A stretch of 64,000 bases of DNA from Bin34 sp965219935 (GTDB lineage Bacteria > Chloroflexota > Anaerolineae > Caldilineales > Caldilineaceae): the NCBI GenBank assembly GCA_965219935.1, contig CBDCOU010000003.1:992001-1056000 (forward strand). Reading direction: 5' to 3'. The notes beneath the pieces are model-generated. The model was not told the DNA's origin and searched no databases. It saw only the letters and a program-made list of their open reading frames with translations. Below are positions 37,823-46,553 of this stretch, piece after piece. Position 1 is the first letter of the stretch. Each line of letters begins with the position of its first letter. Position numbers and translations under genes: made by a program.

Positions 37823-39214
37823 TCAGTGTTCGGGCGCATCTCCCAGATCCGCCTGCCAGCGAGCCAGCAGTCCGAGCAACTCCGCCTGGGTCTCGGCATA
37901 CGGAGCCAGTCCGTAACGGTTGTGCAATTCCATGGGATCCGCTTCGAGGTCGTACAGCTCCCATGCGGGCGGGGTGTCGCGGTCGATCGCCCCGGCGGCG
38001 CCGAGGGCGCGACCGTAGAAGTGAATCAACTTGAACCGTTCGGTTCGCACTCCGTAGTGCGCCGGGATGTTGAAGTGGGCAAGATGCATCCAGTAGCGGT
38101 AGTAGAAGGAAGTGCGCCAGTCGGACGGCGTCTCGCCGGCAGCCAGCGGCGCAAGCGAACGGCCCTGAAGTCCCGTGGGCGGGTCAACTCCCGCCCATTC
38201 AAGCAGCGAGGGTGCAAAGTCCACGTTGAGGGTGATTTTGTCCGACACCGTGCCGGACCGAATGCCTGCCGGCCAACGCATCAGGAAGGGAATGCGAATG
38301 CCTTCCTCGTACATGAAACGCTTGTCGTACCAGCCATGGTCGCCGAGAAAGAACCCGTGGTCAGACGTGTAAATCACAATCGTGTTGTCCCGGAGGCCTT
38401 TGGCATCCAGCCATGCCAGGATGCGGCCAACGTTTTCGTCAACGGCATCCACGCAACGGTAGTAGTTGCGCATGTAGGCCTGGTAGTTCGCCTGCAGACG
38501 CGCCTCGCCCGACAGGTCGTCCGGCGGGGTTTCGGGCAGGTGATGCTTGAGGTGCATGCGATCGACACGGGCTGTGGACATGAACGAAGCCGGCGACCGG
38601 TCCGCAAAGTCGTCCCGCAGGGTCAGCGGTTCGGGCAGCTCCTCCAGGTAGCGATCCAAGTGGCGCGGATGCGGCTCGAAATTGTCGTGCGGCGCCTTGT
38701 TGCCAAGGTACAGAAAGAAGGGTCTGTCGCCTTTGCAGGAGTCCAGCCACGTCAGGGACAGATCGGTCAACAGATCGGTCACGTAGCCGCGGTGGCGTTG
38801 CTCCCGCCCCATTTCGATGGTGGTCGGATCCCGGTAAGCGCCCTGCACCGGGAGGACGTTCCAATAGTCGAAACCTCGCGGGTCCGACGAACCGCCGTGT
38901 CCCAGATGCCACTTGCCGATCATGGCCGTCTGGTACCCGGCCGCTTGCAGCCACATGCCGAGCGTGCTCTCCCGATCATGGTCAATCACGTCGTTCAGAG
39001 TCCTGATGCCGGTCGTGTGGCTGTACTTGCCGGTCATGATCGAAGCGCGGGCCGGGGTGCAGATGGAGTTCGTGCAGAAGCAGCGGTCCAACCGCAACCC
39101 ATCTGCCGCCAGGGAATCGAGGTGCGGTGTCCGGTTGACCCGCGCGCCATAAGCGCCAATGGCGGCAGGAGCGTGGTCGTCGGCTACGATCATGACGATG
39201 TTGGGGCGGCTCAT
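37823..39214 (-). CDS. Formylglycine-type sulfatase, copy 2
   Basis: A 463-aa sulfatase. NIVMIVADDHAPAAIGAYG gives the metal-binding Asp pair; ICTPARASIMTG contains Cys52 for formylglycine; YTSDHGFFLGDHGWYDKR provides the second metal/substrate motif typical of heparan- and choline-sulfatase-like subfamilies. ATG 39214 is preceded by GAGGAA (39230-39225), which overlaps the stop codon of the TnpB-like remnant upstream. A TTG at 39232 would be longer but lacks family similarity. No signal peptide. Probably first true gene of the catabolic cluster running to 33092. Confidence 0.92.
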   Translation of the reverse strand: MSRPNIVMIVADDHAPAAIGAYGARVNRTPHLDSLAADGLRLDRCFCTNSICTPARASIMTGKYSHTTGIRTLNDVIDHDRESTLGMWLQAAGYQTAMIGKWHLGHGGSSDPRGFDYWNVLPVQGAYRDPTTIEMGREQRHRGYVTDLLTDLSLTWLDSCKGDRPFFLYLGNKAPHDNFEPHPRHLDRYLEELPEPLTLRDDFADRSPASFMSTARVDRMHLKHHLPETPPDDLSGEARLQANYQAYMRNYYRCVDAVDENVGRILAWLDAKGLRDNTIVIYTSDHGFFLGDHGWYDKRFMYEEGIRIPFLMRWPAGIRSGTVSDKITLNVDFAPSLLEWAGVDPPTGLQGRSLAPLAAGETPSDWRTSFYYRYWMHLAHFNIPAHYGVRTERFKLIHFYGRALGAAGAIDRDTPPAWELYDLEADPMELHNRYGLAPYAETQAELLGLLARWQADLGDAPEH

Positions 39215-39228
39215 GTACGGTCTGTTCC

Positions 39229-39804
39229 TCAAACCTTGTGGGTTCTGGGTAATTTGCTCTCGGTTGATTGGAGCATTGTTGCAAGCCCCGGCAACTCGAG
39301 TCCCGGGCGGGCAGTCCCCACCTCTGTCCTGGTTCGTTCCGCGAGTACGGCGCGCACGTCCCTGTAGGGCATGTACAACGTAATCTCCGAGGCATACAGC
39401 CTCGCCTGAATGTTGCAGGCGGCATTGGTGTCCGCGTCCAGCACAGCCCCGTCGCGACAGTGAAACCGGTCCCAGCGACGATAACCCTGCAACAGGCCCG
39501 TGCGGGAGTCGGTTTGCGATGTGTAGGCCGGATTGACCAATACCAGCGCAGAACCTCTGCGCCGAGATATCGCAGTGGGGGTGCCCGCCATGACGCCCTT
39601 GACCCAGCCGTGCCAGTCGTAGTCTTCGGCCATCCAGGCATCGCGGATGTCATGGGGAGATTGCGGCGCGGCCGACACCCCGCGGCACCCTTGCTGGACA
39701 TCCTTCCGCACCTGGCCGAACAGGACGGCAAGCCGCGCCAGGCGGCCGTACTTGTCCCGGTTCAACCCCTGGCTGTGCAGGATGCGCGTGGCCTTGGGCG
39801 ACAT
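39229..39804 (-). pseudogene. TnpB-like (IS605 OrfB family) remnant with internal deletion
   Basis: The C-terminal half reads SALVLVNPAYTSQTDSR, then GDGAVL-type text FHCRDGAVLDADTNAACNI, matching the end of TnpB/OrfB proteins, where DADxNAA carries the last RuvC aspartate. The zinc-ribbon cysteine pairs are lost (TSQTDSR instead of TSQxCxxC). The first part, GLNRDKYGRLARLAVLFGQV to IRDAWMAED, resembles the N-terminus of the same family from memory. The two join directly, so roughly 150-200 central residues with RuvC I and II appear deleted while the frame stayed open. Start taken at ATG 39804; the frame is open to 39873. It ends 14 bases before the sulfatase. No guide-RNA region or IS end was identified. 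Confidence 0.7.
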
Positions 39805-39906
39805 CGTCAAGGGCTTCCCGACCGATGCAGGCCCTGCCGCGGATGGGAGGCGCGCCACCCGCGTGCTGCGCACCGGGCAAGGCGGTGGTTCCTGTCCATG
39901 ACCCGC

Positions 39907-39925
39907 ATGATGCCACAGGCATCAT
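39907..39925. repeat. 8-bp hairpin near the TnpB-like remnant
   Basis: ATGATGCC-ACA-GGCATCAT is a perfect stem with a three-base loop, about 100 bases from the remnant's start. IS605-family ends carry subterminal hairpins, so it could be a relic of a left end; a single hairpin proves little. Confidence 0.4.
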
Positions 39926-40102
39926 CAGGCAACCGGTGGCTTATGCAGGCTCCTTTCGAATTGTGGAAGTGTCATCCGGCAAGCTCGCCAACCCGGTGGG
40001 AAGAGTGCCGAACACAGCGGTGCGGGATTACACTAGGGTGCCGGAAACACCTTGCATACTGCCTTGCACATGTCCGGAGGGCGGACAAGAGGACAACGCA
40101 AC

Positions 40103-40510
40103 ATGGTTACAGGCATTCTCAGCCAAATGCATGGCCACCTGGGGTGGCCTTTGATAGGGGTGGTCGGCGCGGCCCTGTGGGTTGCCCTGATCGCGGTGCA
40201 GTTCAGGAAAGGGTCCTGGAACACGGGCCTGCTGCGCACAACCCAGGTCTTTGTGGTACTAATCAACATCCAGATCATGCTGGGCATTCTGGTCTGGATT
40301 ATGCAGGCCCGTTGGACGGGACAGGAAGCATTGGTGTCCTACGAACATCCGGCAACCATGATAGTCGGCCATTCCGTGTTCATGGTTGGCAACCTTCTGT
40401 TGCGCCGGACGGACGATATTGACCGCAAGCTGAAAACCGCGCTGGTCTGGGTCACAGCCAGCATGGTGGTGATCGGTCTGGGTCTGGTGCGGGCCAAGGG
40501 GCTGTTGTGA
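40103..40510 (+). CDS. Small four-helix membrane protein with conserved histidines, copy 1
   Basis: A 135-aa protein with four predicted membrane helices (about 15-33, 47-67, 83-99, 112-128). His12 at the start of helix 1 (HGHLGWPL) and His82 before helix 3 (EHPATMI) align with histidines in the following gene. The pattern recalls small proteins labelled cytochrome B in Bacteroidetes and Chloroflexota, where two histidines could ligate heme; that is unproven. ATG 40103 follows AGAGGA at about nine bases. Its stop overlaps the next gene's GTG by three bases (GTGA). Function unknown. Confidence 0.72.
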   Translation: MVTGILSQMHGHLGWPLIGVVGAALWVALIAVQFRKGSWNTGLLRTTQVFVVLINIQIMLGILVWIMQARWTGQEALVSYEHPATMIVGHSVFMVGNLLLRRTDDIDRKLKTALVWVTASMVVIGLGLVRAKGLL

Positions 40511-40920
40511 ACGAGACATGGCTGGAGAGTCTGAGCCTGGCCCATTCGTATTGGCTCTACCCTTTTGGACTGCTGGCGGCGGTCGTCTTCGTCCTCCTGG
40601 CGTTCACTGTTCTCGGCCGCAGACCCCTGCCCGCCAGATTTCCCTTTCTCAACCGCATCTTCCTGATCAGCGCCGACCTGCAATGGCTTCTGGGCGTCAT
40701 GTATTGGGTCGCAACCCAGCAATGGAGCGTCCGGGACGAAGCGATGATGCAGTTCCGCCACCCCGTCATCATGACTGCCGTCTGGCTGATGTACCGCTAC
40801 GGCAACAACAAGATGAAGAACAGCCTCAATGCCGAGACCGCAGCGCGGGATGGCTTCTGGTATTACTCCCTGGCCGTTGTCTTTCTGGTGATTGGGGTGT
40901 TTCAGGTGATGGGTTCCTGA
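40507..40920 (+). CDS. Small four-helix membrane protein with conserved histidines, copy 2
   Basis: A 137-aa paralogue of the preceding gene. LQWLLGVMYWVATQQW aligns with IQIMLGILVWIMQARW of copy 1, and FRHPVIMTAVWLMYRYGN with YEHPATMIVGHSVFMVGN. His13 and His85 are the shared histidines. Four helices are predicted (about 15-36, 50-69, 86-98, 117-134). Start GTG 40507 overlaps the stop of copy 1, so the two are translated together and probably form a heterodimer. It ends 30 bases from the convergent fabF. Confidence 0.72.
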   Translation: MNETWLESLSLAHSYWLYPFGLLAAVVFVLLAFTVLGRRPLPARFPFLNRIFLISADLQWLLGVMYWVATQQWSVRDEAMMQFRHPVIMTAVWLMYRYGNNKMKNSLNAETAARDGFWYYSLAVVFLVIGVFQVMGS

Positions 40921-40950
40921 GCCGGCCACGAGACGGGTTGCAGTCCTCCG

Positions 40951-42183
40951 TCACGCGCCTGACCGCCGGAAGGCCACCACGGCATTCTGGCCGCCGAAGC
41001 CAAATGCGTTGACGAAAGCCACATCCACCGCGGCATGGCGCGGTTCGTTGCCCACCACGTTCAGGTCTATTTCAGGATCCGGCGTGTAGCTGATGGTTGG
41101 CGGAATGTCGCCGGTTTCAAGACACTTGACCGCGGCCACGGCGCTGTGGGCGCCCGCCGCGCCCAGGGAATGGCCAATCATGCTCTTCACACTGGTGACG
41201 TGCAGCTTGGGCGTGTGATCGCCGAATACGGCGTTCAAGGCGCTGGCTTCGGTTCGATCGTTCAGTACGGTACCTGTGCCGTGGGCGAAGACCACATCGA
41301 TGTCCGTCCGGTCCAAACCCGTGACCCGCAGCGTCTCGCGCATGGCCCGGGCCGCGCCCCGACCGTCCGGATCGGGAGCCGTGAGGTGGTAGGCGTCGGA
41401 CGTGAGGTAGCCACCCAACAGCTCCGCATACACCTTGGCACCCCGCTGTTCCGCATGTTCCGCGGTTTCCAGAATCATGGAGGCGCTGCCCTCGCTGGGG
41501 GCAAATCCGTCCCGATCGACCGAGAAGGGCTTGCTGGCCTGGGCGGGGTCCATGTCCTGTGACAACGTGCCCATGCGGCCGAAAGACGACACGATGGACA
41601 GTTCCAGCGCAGCCTCGGTGCCGCCGGCAATAACCGCGTCGGCTTCGTCCCGCATCAGAATGTGGAATGCCTCCAGCACGGCATAGCTGCCCGAGGCGCA
41701 GGCGGCCGTGCTGGTCACCACGGGCCCGGAGGCTCCGGTTTCAATGGAAACCAGGCAACTGACCGCGTTGCTCATGCTGGTCGGCACCAGCATGGGCGTC
41801 ACCCGTTTCCAGCCCACGGTGGGCAGTTGCGTGCCCGCCTTGATGACCTCGACAATGCCGCCGGCACCCGTGCCGACCAGGACGCCGACTCGATCCCGGT
41901 TGCCGTCGTGGATCTCCAAGCCGCTGTCCTCGAGTGCCATCTTGCTGGCAGCAACGGCCATATGGGTCGGCCGGGCCGTACGCCTTACGGTTTTCCGATT
42001 CATGTAGGCAGTCGGATCGAAGCCGTGCACCTGGCAGGCGACCTGGAACGGCATGTCCTGGGGATCAAAGGCGTCGGTCGGCGCAGCGCCATTGCGTCCG
42101 GCCAGCAAGCTGTCCCAATACTCCTCGACCGTGTTGCCGATGGGGGTGAGGGCACCGAGGCCCGTGACCACGATTCGCTTCAT
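40951..42183 (-). CDS. fabF: 3-oxoacyl-[acyl-carrier-protein] synthase II
   Basis: Condensing enzyme of fatty-acid elongation. The 410-aa thiolase-fold protein has RIVVTGLGALTPIGN at the N-terminus, the nucleophile cysteine in STAACASGSYAV near residue 163, the first histidine in AHGTGTVLND and the second in SVKSMIGHSLGAAGA, and ends with NAFGFGGQNAV. ATG 42183 follows AAGGTC; an upstream in-frame start adds 17 residues without similarity. acpP and other fab genes are not adjacent. A role in a polyketide-like pathway is less likely because KASII spacing is canonical. Confidence 0.95.
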   Translation of the reverse strand: MKRIVVTGLGALTPIGNTVEEYWDSLLAGRNGAAPTDAFDPQDMPFQVACQVHGFDPTAYMNRKTVRRTARPTHMAVAASKMALEDSGLEIHDGNRDRVGVLVGTGAGGIVEVIKAGTQLPTVGWKRVTPMLVPTSMSNAVSCLVSIETGASGPVVTSTAACASGSYAVLEAFHILMRDEADAVIAGGTEAALELSIVSSFGRMGTLSQDMDPAQASKPFSVDRDGFAPSEGSASMILETAEHAEQRGAKVYAELLGGYLTSDAYHLTAPDPDGRGAARAMRETLRVTGLDRTDIDVVFAHGTGTVLNDRTEASALNAVFGDHTPKLHVTSVKSMIGHSLGAAGAHSAVAAVKCLETGDIPPTISYTPDPEIDLNVVGNEPRHAAVDVAFVNAFGFGGQNAVVAFRRSGA

Positions 42184-42409
42184 GCGGGTGACCTTGGAAA
42201 AATGCTGACAACAGGGCCGATCATCGACTGCCAACCTGGCTCAGTGTGCCGGACAGGTTGGGAAACTACATGCACCGATAAACAGAATCCGCCCAGGGGT
42301 GCGCGCTGCCATGTGGTTGTTGTGGACGGCCGGAGGCATTCTCATTGGAGACCTTGATAAATCGTGAAAACAATGGACCTGCCGTTTGCTGGGTGCATGG
42401 ATCCATAGG

Positions 42410-43159
42410 TTACTCGACCACCTTGTAGGTGGTGACATTGTTGGCAGCCACAACGGCCCAACCAGTCAGGTTGCCCACGTCCGTTCTGACTTCGTACCAT
42501 TGGTATCCGTCAGCCGTCCGGGGGCCCTGCTGCACGGTCATGCGGGTTCCCAGGGTGAGAGCCGTGATTAAGGTGGCCGACACGTTCGGGCTCTGCCGCA
42601 AGTTCAGGGTCCGGACCACTACTTCCACGGTGTCGCCCGCGCGGGGAGCCCGGTCCACGAGAGCTTGTTCGTGACCGGCCACTTCAAGATACGCGGCGTC
42701 CTGCCATCCCTCGGCCACGAATCCGGTCTGGCCACTGCCGACCACCTCCACCCGCCACCAGAAGAATCCGTCGGCAACGAAGGGGCCGTCGACGACCAGT
42801 GCCAGGGACGACAACGGAAGTTCCGCCACCACGGTAGCCTCACGGCTGGCCTTCGTCCGCAACCGAACTCCATCGCGGGCAATCACCCGGGCCCTTTCGC
42901 CGATCACCAGCGGCACCTGGGAGCGCTGTGTGCGTTCGGGCTCCTGCGCATCGGGGCCGGTGGACCCTCCCAGACCGCTGGGATCCGACGGGGCCGGAGT
43001 CGGAATTACGATTGGCGTACTGGTGGGCAGGGGGGTGTTGATGGGCGGCGACGGCGGAGCCGCCGATTCAATCGGAAACCGGGTCGAGATGGTGCCGCAG
43101 GCCAAGGCCGGAGCGACTGCCAACCCCATCAACAACAGGAGCCAGACATGGAACCGCAT
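42410..43159 (-). CDS. Lipoprotein with two SH3-like (SH3b) domains
   Basis: A 249-aa secreted protein. Residues 1-21 (MRFHVWLLLLMGLAVAPALA, then Cys) form a lipoprotein signal; a Pro/Ser/Thr-rich linker of about 70 residues follows. Two bacterial SH3 domains come next, one around GVRLRTKASREATVVAELP and one around LNLRQSPNVSATLITALT with GYQWYEVRT. Such domains usually bind peptidoglycan or cell-wall peptides. Start chosen at ATG 43159 because it places the signal peptide at the N-terminus; a GTG at 43252 would overlap serA. It lies 68 bases downstream of serA. Confidence 0.83.
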   Translation of the reverse strand: MRFHVWLLLLMGLAVAPALACGTISTRFPIESAAPPSPPINTPLPTSTPIVIPTPAPSDPSGLGGSTGPDAQEPERTQRSQVPLVIGERARVIARDGVRLRTKASREATVVAELPLSSLALVVDGPFVADGFFWWRVEVVGSGQTGFVAEGWQDAAYLEVAGHEQALVDRAPRAGDTVEVVVRTLNLRQSPNVSATLITALTLGTRMTVQQGPRTADGYQWYEVRTDVGNLTGWAVVAANNVTTYKVVE

Positions 43160-43227
43160 CGGACCGAAACCAAGTTTCCCAAGCAGCCGCGCCAACAGGC
43201 GTTGCCCGAACCGCAAGGGAACCCGCA

Positions 43228-44814
43228 CTAAATTCGGATCGACTTGACCCACACGAATTCTTCCAGTACTGCGATGGCATCGTACACATCGGCGGACAGG
43301 GGTTCATCCGTGCCGATCACCATAATCGCTTCCTGGCGCGGTGCCCGCCGCCCGACATGCATGAAGCTTATATTGACATCCGCATTTCCCAGGAGAGTAC
43401 CCACCCGACCAATCATGCCCGGACGATCCATGTGCGACGTCAACAGGACGTGGCCTTCGGCGGCGAACTCCACCCAAAGATCGTTTACGGAGACGATGCT
43501 GGGGATGCCCTGCAGCACGGAGCCGCGCACCGTCCAGCGGTCTTCGGCGTGGGTCACGCGCATGGTCAACATATTCTCATAGCGGTGCGAATGCTGCACC
43601 TGCCGGCGCTCCATTAGGTTCATGCCCCGTTGGGCCGCCAGTCGATCGGCATTGACCACGTTGACCCGTTCCTCCATGAGGTCGGACAGCAGGCCCTGGA
43701 TGGCAGCCGCGCGCAGGAACGCCGAATCCATGTCCGCAATGGAGCCGTGGATGGTCAACTCCACCTGCGTGGCTACGCGACTGTCGATCTTCTGCAGGAA
43801 GTTTCCCATGCGGGTCGCCAGGTCCACGTACGGCACCAGGTATTCGAGGTCGCGCGGGGGGACGATGGGGGCATTGACCGCGTAACGGGCCTGATGGCCA
43901 CCGAGTACATCCAGCACCTGCTGCGCAACGTCGCGCGCCACCCTGTCCTGGGCCTCCACCGTGCTGGCGCCCAAATGGGGAGTCACGATGACGGCCGGGT
44001 GGGAGAGCAGGGGGCTGTCCGCCGGCAGCGGCTCGGTCTCGAAGACATCCAGGGCCGCCCCGGCCAGCCTGCCCTCGTTGAGCGCTTCCAGCAACGCATC
44101 CTCGTCCACCAGGCCACCGCGGGCCACGTTCAGAACGTAGGCGGTCGGCTTAACCTTGGCGAAGGCTGTACGCCCGAGCAGATGGCGGTTGGCGTCCACC
44201 AGCGGCACGTGGATGGAAATGAAGTCCGCGGCCTCCAGCAACGTGTCCAAGTCAACCAGCTCGACCCCCTGCTGGGCGGCCATACGGTCCGTGATGTACG
44301 GGTCGTACGCAACCACCCGCATACCCAGTTCATTGGCGACCTTGACCAGTTCGGATGCAACCCGCCCCAAGCCAATCGACCCCAGGATTTTGCTGCGGAC
44401 CTCCGTGCCGACCCAGCGACTGCGGTTCCAGTTGCCGGCGCGCATGTCGGCGTCCGCCTGGGGGATGTTGCGGCTAAGGGCCATCAGCATGGCCAGCGTA
44501 TGCTCGGCCGCGGCCACGGAATTGCCCGTGGGCGCATTGACCACCAGGACCCCCTGTTCGGTGGCCGCGGCCAAGTCGATGTTGTCCACTCCGGTACCGG
44601 CGCGGGCGACTACTTGAAGCTGCGATCCCGCGCGCAGCACCTCGGCTGTGACGGCCGGGCGGCTGCGCACCAGCAAGGCGTCGCAACCCGGTACCAGTGC
44701 GGCGAGTTCCTCCGCCGTGGACACGGGTTGCTGGCACACCTCGATGCCGTCGGCCCCGGTCAGCAGTTCGAGACCGGCCGGCGAGAGTTCGGATGCAACG
44801 AGTACCTTGGGCAA
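43228..44814 (-). CDS. serA: D-3-phosphoglycerate dehydrogenase
   Basis: First enzyme of serine biosynthesis. At 528 aa it is the long form: a split substrate domain, a NAD domain with GIGLGRVA-like loop (here SIGLGRVASEL, the third glycine replaced by Ala), catalytic Arg, Glu and His in LNVARGGLVDEDAL and TPHLGASTVEAQ, then an ASB domain and a C-terminal ACT domain (LLTSHMDRPGMIGRVGTLLG) for serine feedback. Start is TTG 44814, with AGGGA upstream; from there the protein begins MPKVLVASELSP as in its relatives. It lies 16 bases after argS. Confidence 0.94.
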   Translation of the reverse strand: MPKVLVASELSPAGLELLTGADGIEVCQQPVSTAEELAALVPGCDALLVRSRPAVTAEVLRAGSQLQVVARAGTGVDNIDLAAATEQGVLVVNAPTGNSVAAAEHTLAMLMALSRNIPQADADMRAGNWNRSRWVGTEVRSKILGSIGLGRVASELVKVANELGMRVVAYDPYITDRMAAQQGVELVDLDTLLEAADFISIHVPLVDANRHLLGRTAFAKVKPTAYVLNVARGGLVDEDALLEALNEGRLAGAALDVFETEPLPADSPLLSHPAVIVTPHLGASTVEAQDRVARDVAQQVLDVLGGHQARYAVNAPIVPPRDLEYLVPYVDLATRMGNFLQKIDSRVATQVELTIHGSIADMDSAFLRAAAIQGLLSDLMEERVNVVNADRLAAQRGMNLMERRQVQHSHRYENMLTMRVTHAEDRWTVRGSVLQGIPSIVSVNDLWVEFAAEGHVLLTSHMDRPGMIGRVGTLLGNADVNISFMHVGRRAPRQEAIMVIGTDEPLSADVYDAIAVLEEFVWVKSIRI

Positions 44815-44830
44815 AGTCCGAATGTCCCTG

Positions 44831-46537
44831 TTACATGCTTGCCGGAGCGTGCACGCCCAGCAGATGGAGAATTCTGGCCAGGACGATGCGGGCCGCGTCG
44901 CACAAACACAGGCGTGCGCCCGAAAGGCCGGGCTGGGACTGGTCGAGAACTCGACAATCCCGGTAGAACCCGTTGACCGCCGATGCAATGCGCATGGCGT
45001 AGTACGTCAGGTTGTGGGGCGACGATCGCTCCAGGGCTGCCAGCAACTGATCGCCAAGCTCGGTCAACAGCCGCGCCAGTTCCAGTTCGGCGGGATGGCC
45101 CAGATGGGTCCGCAGGTGCCCATGGATGTCGTCGGCATCCGGCAACAACAGGCCCTCGGCCTGGGCGCGGACCAGAATGGAACACAGGCGGGCATGGCTG
45201 TACTGGACGAAGTAGACCGGATTTTCCGGATTCTGTTCCACTACCCGAGCCAGATCGAATTCAACCACGCTTTCCGGCGCCCGGGTCAGCAACATGAAAC
45301 GCACGGCATCCGATCCGACTTCCGCCACGACTTCCCTCAACGTCAGAAACGAACCGGAGCGCTTGCTCATGGCCACTTCGTTGCCGTCCCGCACCAGCTT
45401 TACCAGATCGTACAGGACAATCTTGAGTTTCGCGCGGTCCAAGCCCATGGCCTCCACCAACGCCTGCATGCGCGGCACGTGACCTTGATGGTCCACGGAC
45501 CACACATTCAGTACGCGGTCAAAGCCCCGCGTCCGCAGCTTGTCCCAGTGGTAGGCGGCATCGGCGGCGAAATAGGTGGGCGCGCCGTTGCTGCGAACAA
45601 GCACCACATCCTGATCGTTGCCCTCGTAGCGGCTGGCGGCAAACCACACGGCTCCGTCCGCGCGATATACGGCATCCTGGTCGGCCAGCCTGGCAATGGC
45701 AACCTCGACCTGACCGCTCTCATGCAACCCCCGTTCGGAGAACCATTGATCAAACTCGATGCCCAGGAGGGAAATTTCGGACCGCACATCCTCCAACACA
45801 ATGTCCAGGGCCGGCCCGCGTAGGGCATCGGCGGCTCCCTCTGCGTCCGCCAACCAATCCGTTCCCAGGCGCTCGCACACCGCAGCCGCGTATTCGTGCA
45901 TGTAGGCGCCCCGGTATCCGTCCGGCGGAAATTCCGCCTGTCCGCCGTGTAGTTGCACGCAGGCGGCCAGGAGCGACTGCACGAACAGATCGAACTGGGC
46001 ACCGGCATCATTGACGTAGAACTCCCGCTGCACCGAATACCCGCAGGCTTCCATGACCCTGGCCAAGCCATCGCCCAACACGGCATTGCGCGCTCCGCCA
46101 AAATGCAACGGACCGGTGGGATTGGCGCTGACGAACTCAACCTGAATCCGCCGACCCCGACCGACATCCAAACGTCCTGTCCGGGACGGGTGCAGGACCG
46201 TGTCCGCCACCCGGTCCCAGAACCAGGCGGGAGCCACCTTCAAATTGAGGAACCCAGGGCCCGCGACATCCACCTCGGCAATGGCGCCATCCATGGGCAG
46301 CCGATCGGCGATGCGCGTCGCGACATCCCGCGGTGGCAGGTTCACACCGGACTTGCGCAACGCGGCAGCTGCGGTTAGGGCGACGTTGGCGCTGAAGTCC
46401 CCATGGTCCGGGTTTCGGGGCCGGTTGACCTCGAACGCGAGGTCGTCCGGGAGATTCCAGTTGTGTTCCGCGTTGCAGGCGGTCAGGGCGGCGGCCACCC
46501 GATCCCGTATCTCCTGCCGCAGGGTCAGGGCCGCCAT
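44831..46537 (-). CDS. argS: Arginyl-tRNA synthetase
   Basis: Charges tRNA-Arg. The 568-aa class I enzyme has the N-terminal Arg-tRNA domain (about 1-110), the HIGH-type motif SANPTGPLHFGGARN at 137-151 (HFGG variant), the KMSKS-type AMSKRSG, and a C-terminal DALR anticodon domain beginning near VYFVQYSHARLCSIL. Start ATG 46537 has GGAG six bases upstream and lies 16 bases after polA. It is the middle gene of polA-argS-serA. Confidence 0.96.
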   Translation of the reverse strand: MAALTLRQEIRDRVAAALTACNAEHNWNLPDDLAFEVNRPRNPDHGDFSANVALTAAAALRKSGVNLPPRDVATRIADRLPMDGAIAEVDVAGPGFLNLKVAPAWFWDRVADTVLHPSRTGRLDVGRGRRIQVEFVSANPTGPLHFGGARNAVLGDGLARVMEACGYSVQREFYVNDAGAQFDLFVQSLLAACVQLHGGQAEFPPDGYRGAYMHEYAAAVCERLGTDWLADAEGAADALRGPALDIVLEDVRSEISLLGIEFDQWFSERGLHESGQVEVAIARLADQDAVYRADGAVWFAASRYEGNDQDVVLVRSNGAPTYFAADAAYHWDKLRTRGFDRVLNVWSVDHQGHVPRMQALVEAMGLDRAKLKIVLYDLVKLVRDGNEVAMSKRSGSFLTLREVVAEVGSDAVRFMLLTRAPESVVEFDLARVVEQNPENPVYFVQYSHARLCSILVRAQAEGLLLPDADDIHGHLRTHLGHPAELELARLLTELGDQLLAALERSSPHNLTYYAMRIASAVNGFYRDCRVLDQSQPGLSGARLCLCDAARIVLARILHLLGVHAPASM

Positions 46538-46553
46538 GTTTGCTCCGGGAAAG

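Noticed and set aside
44815..44988. N-terminal extension of serA to 44988
   Set aside because: It overlaps the end of argS and has no similarity; the TTG at 44814 gives the family N-terminus.
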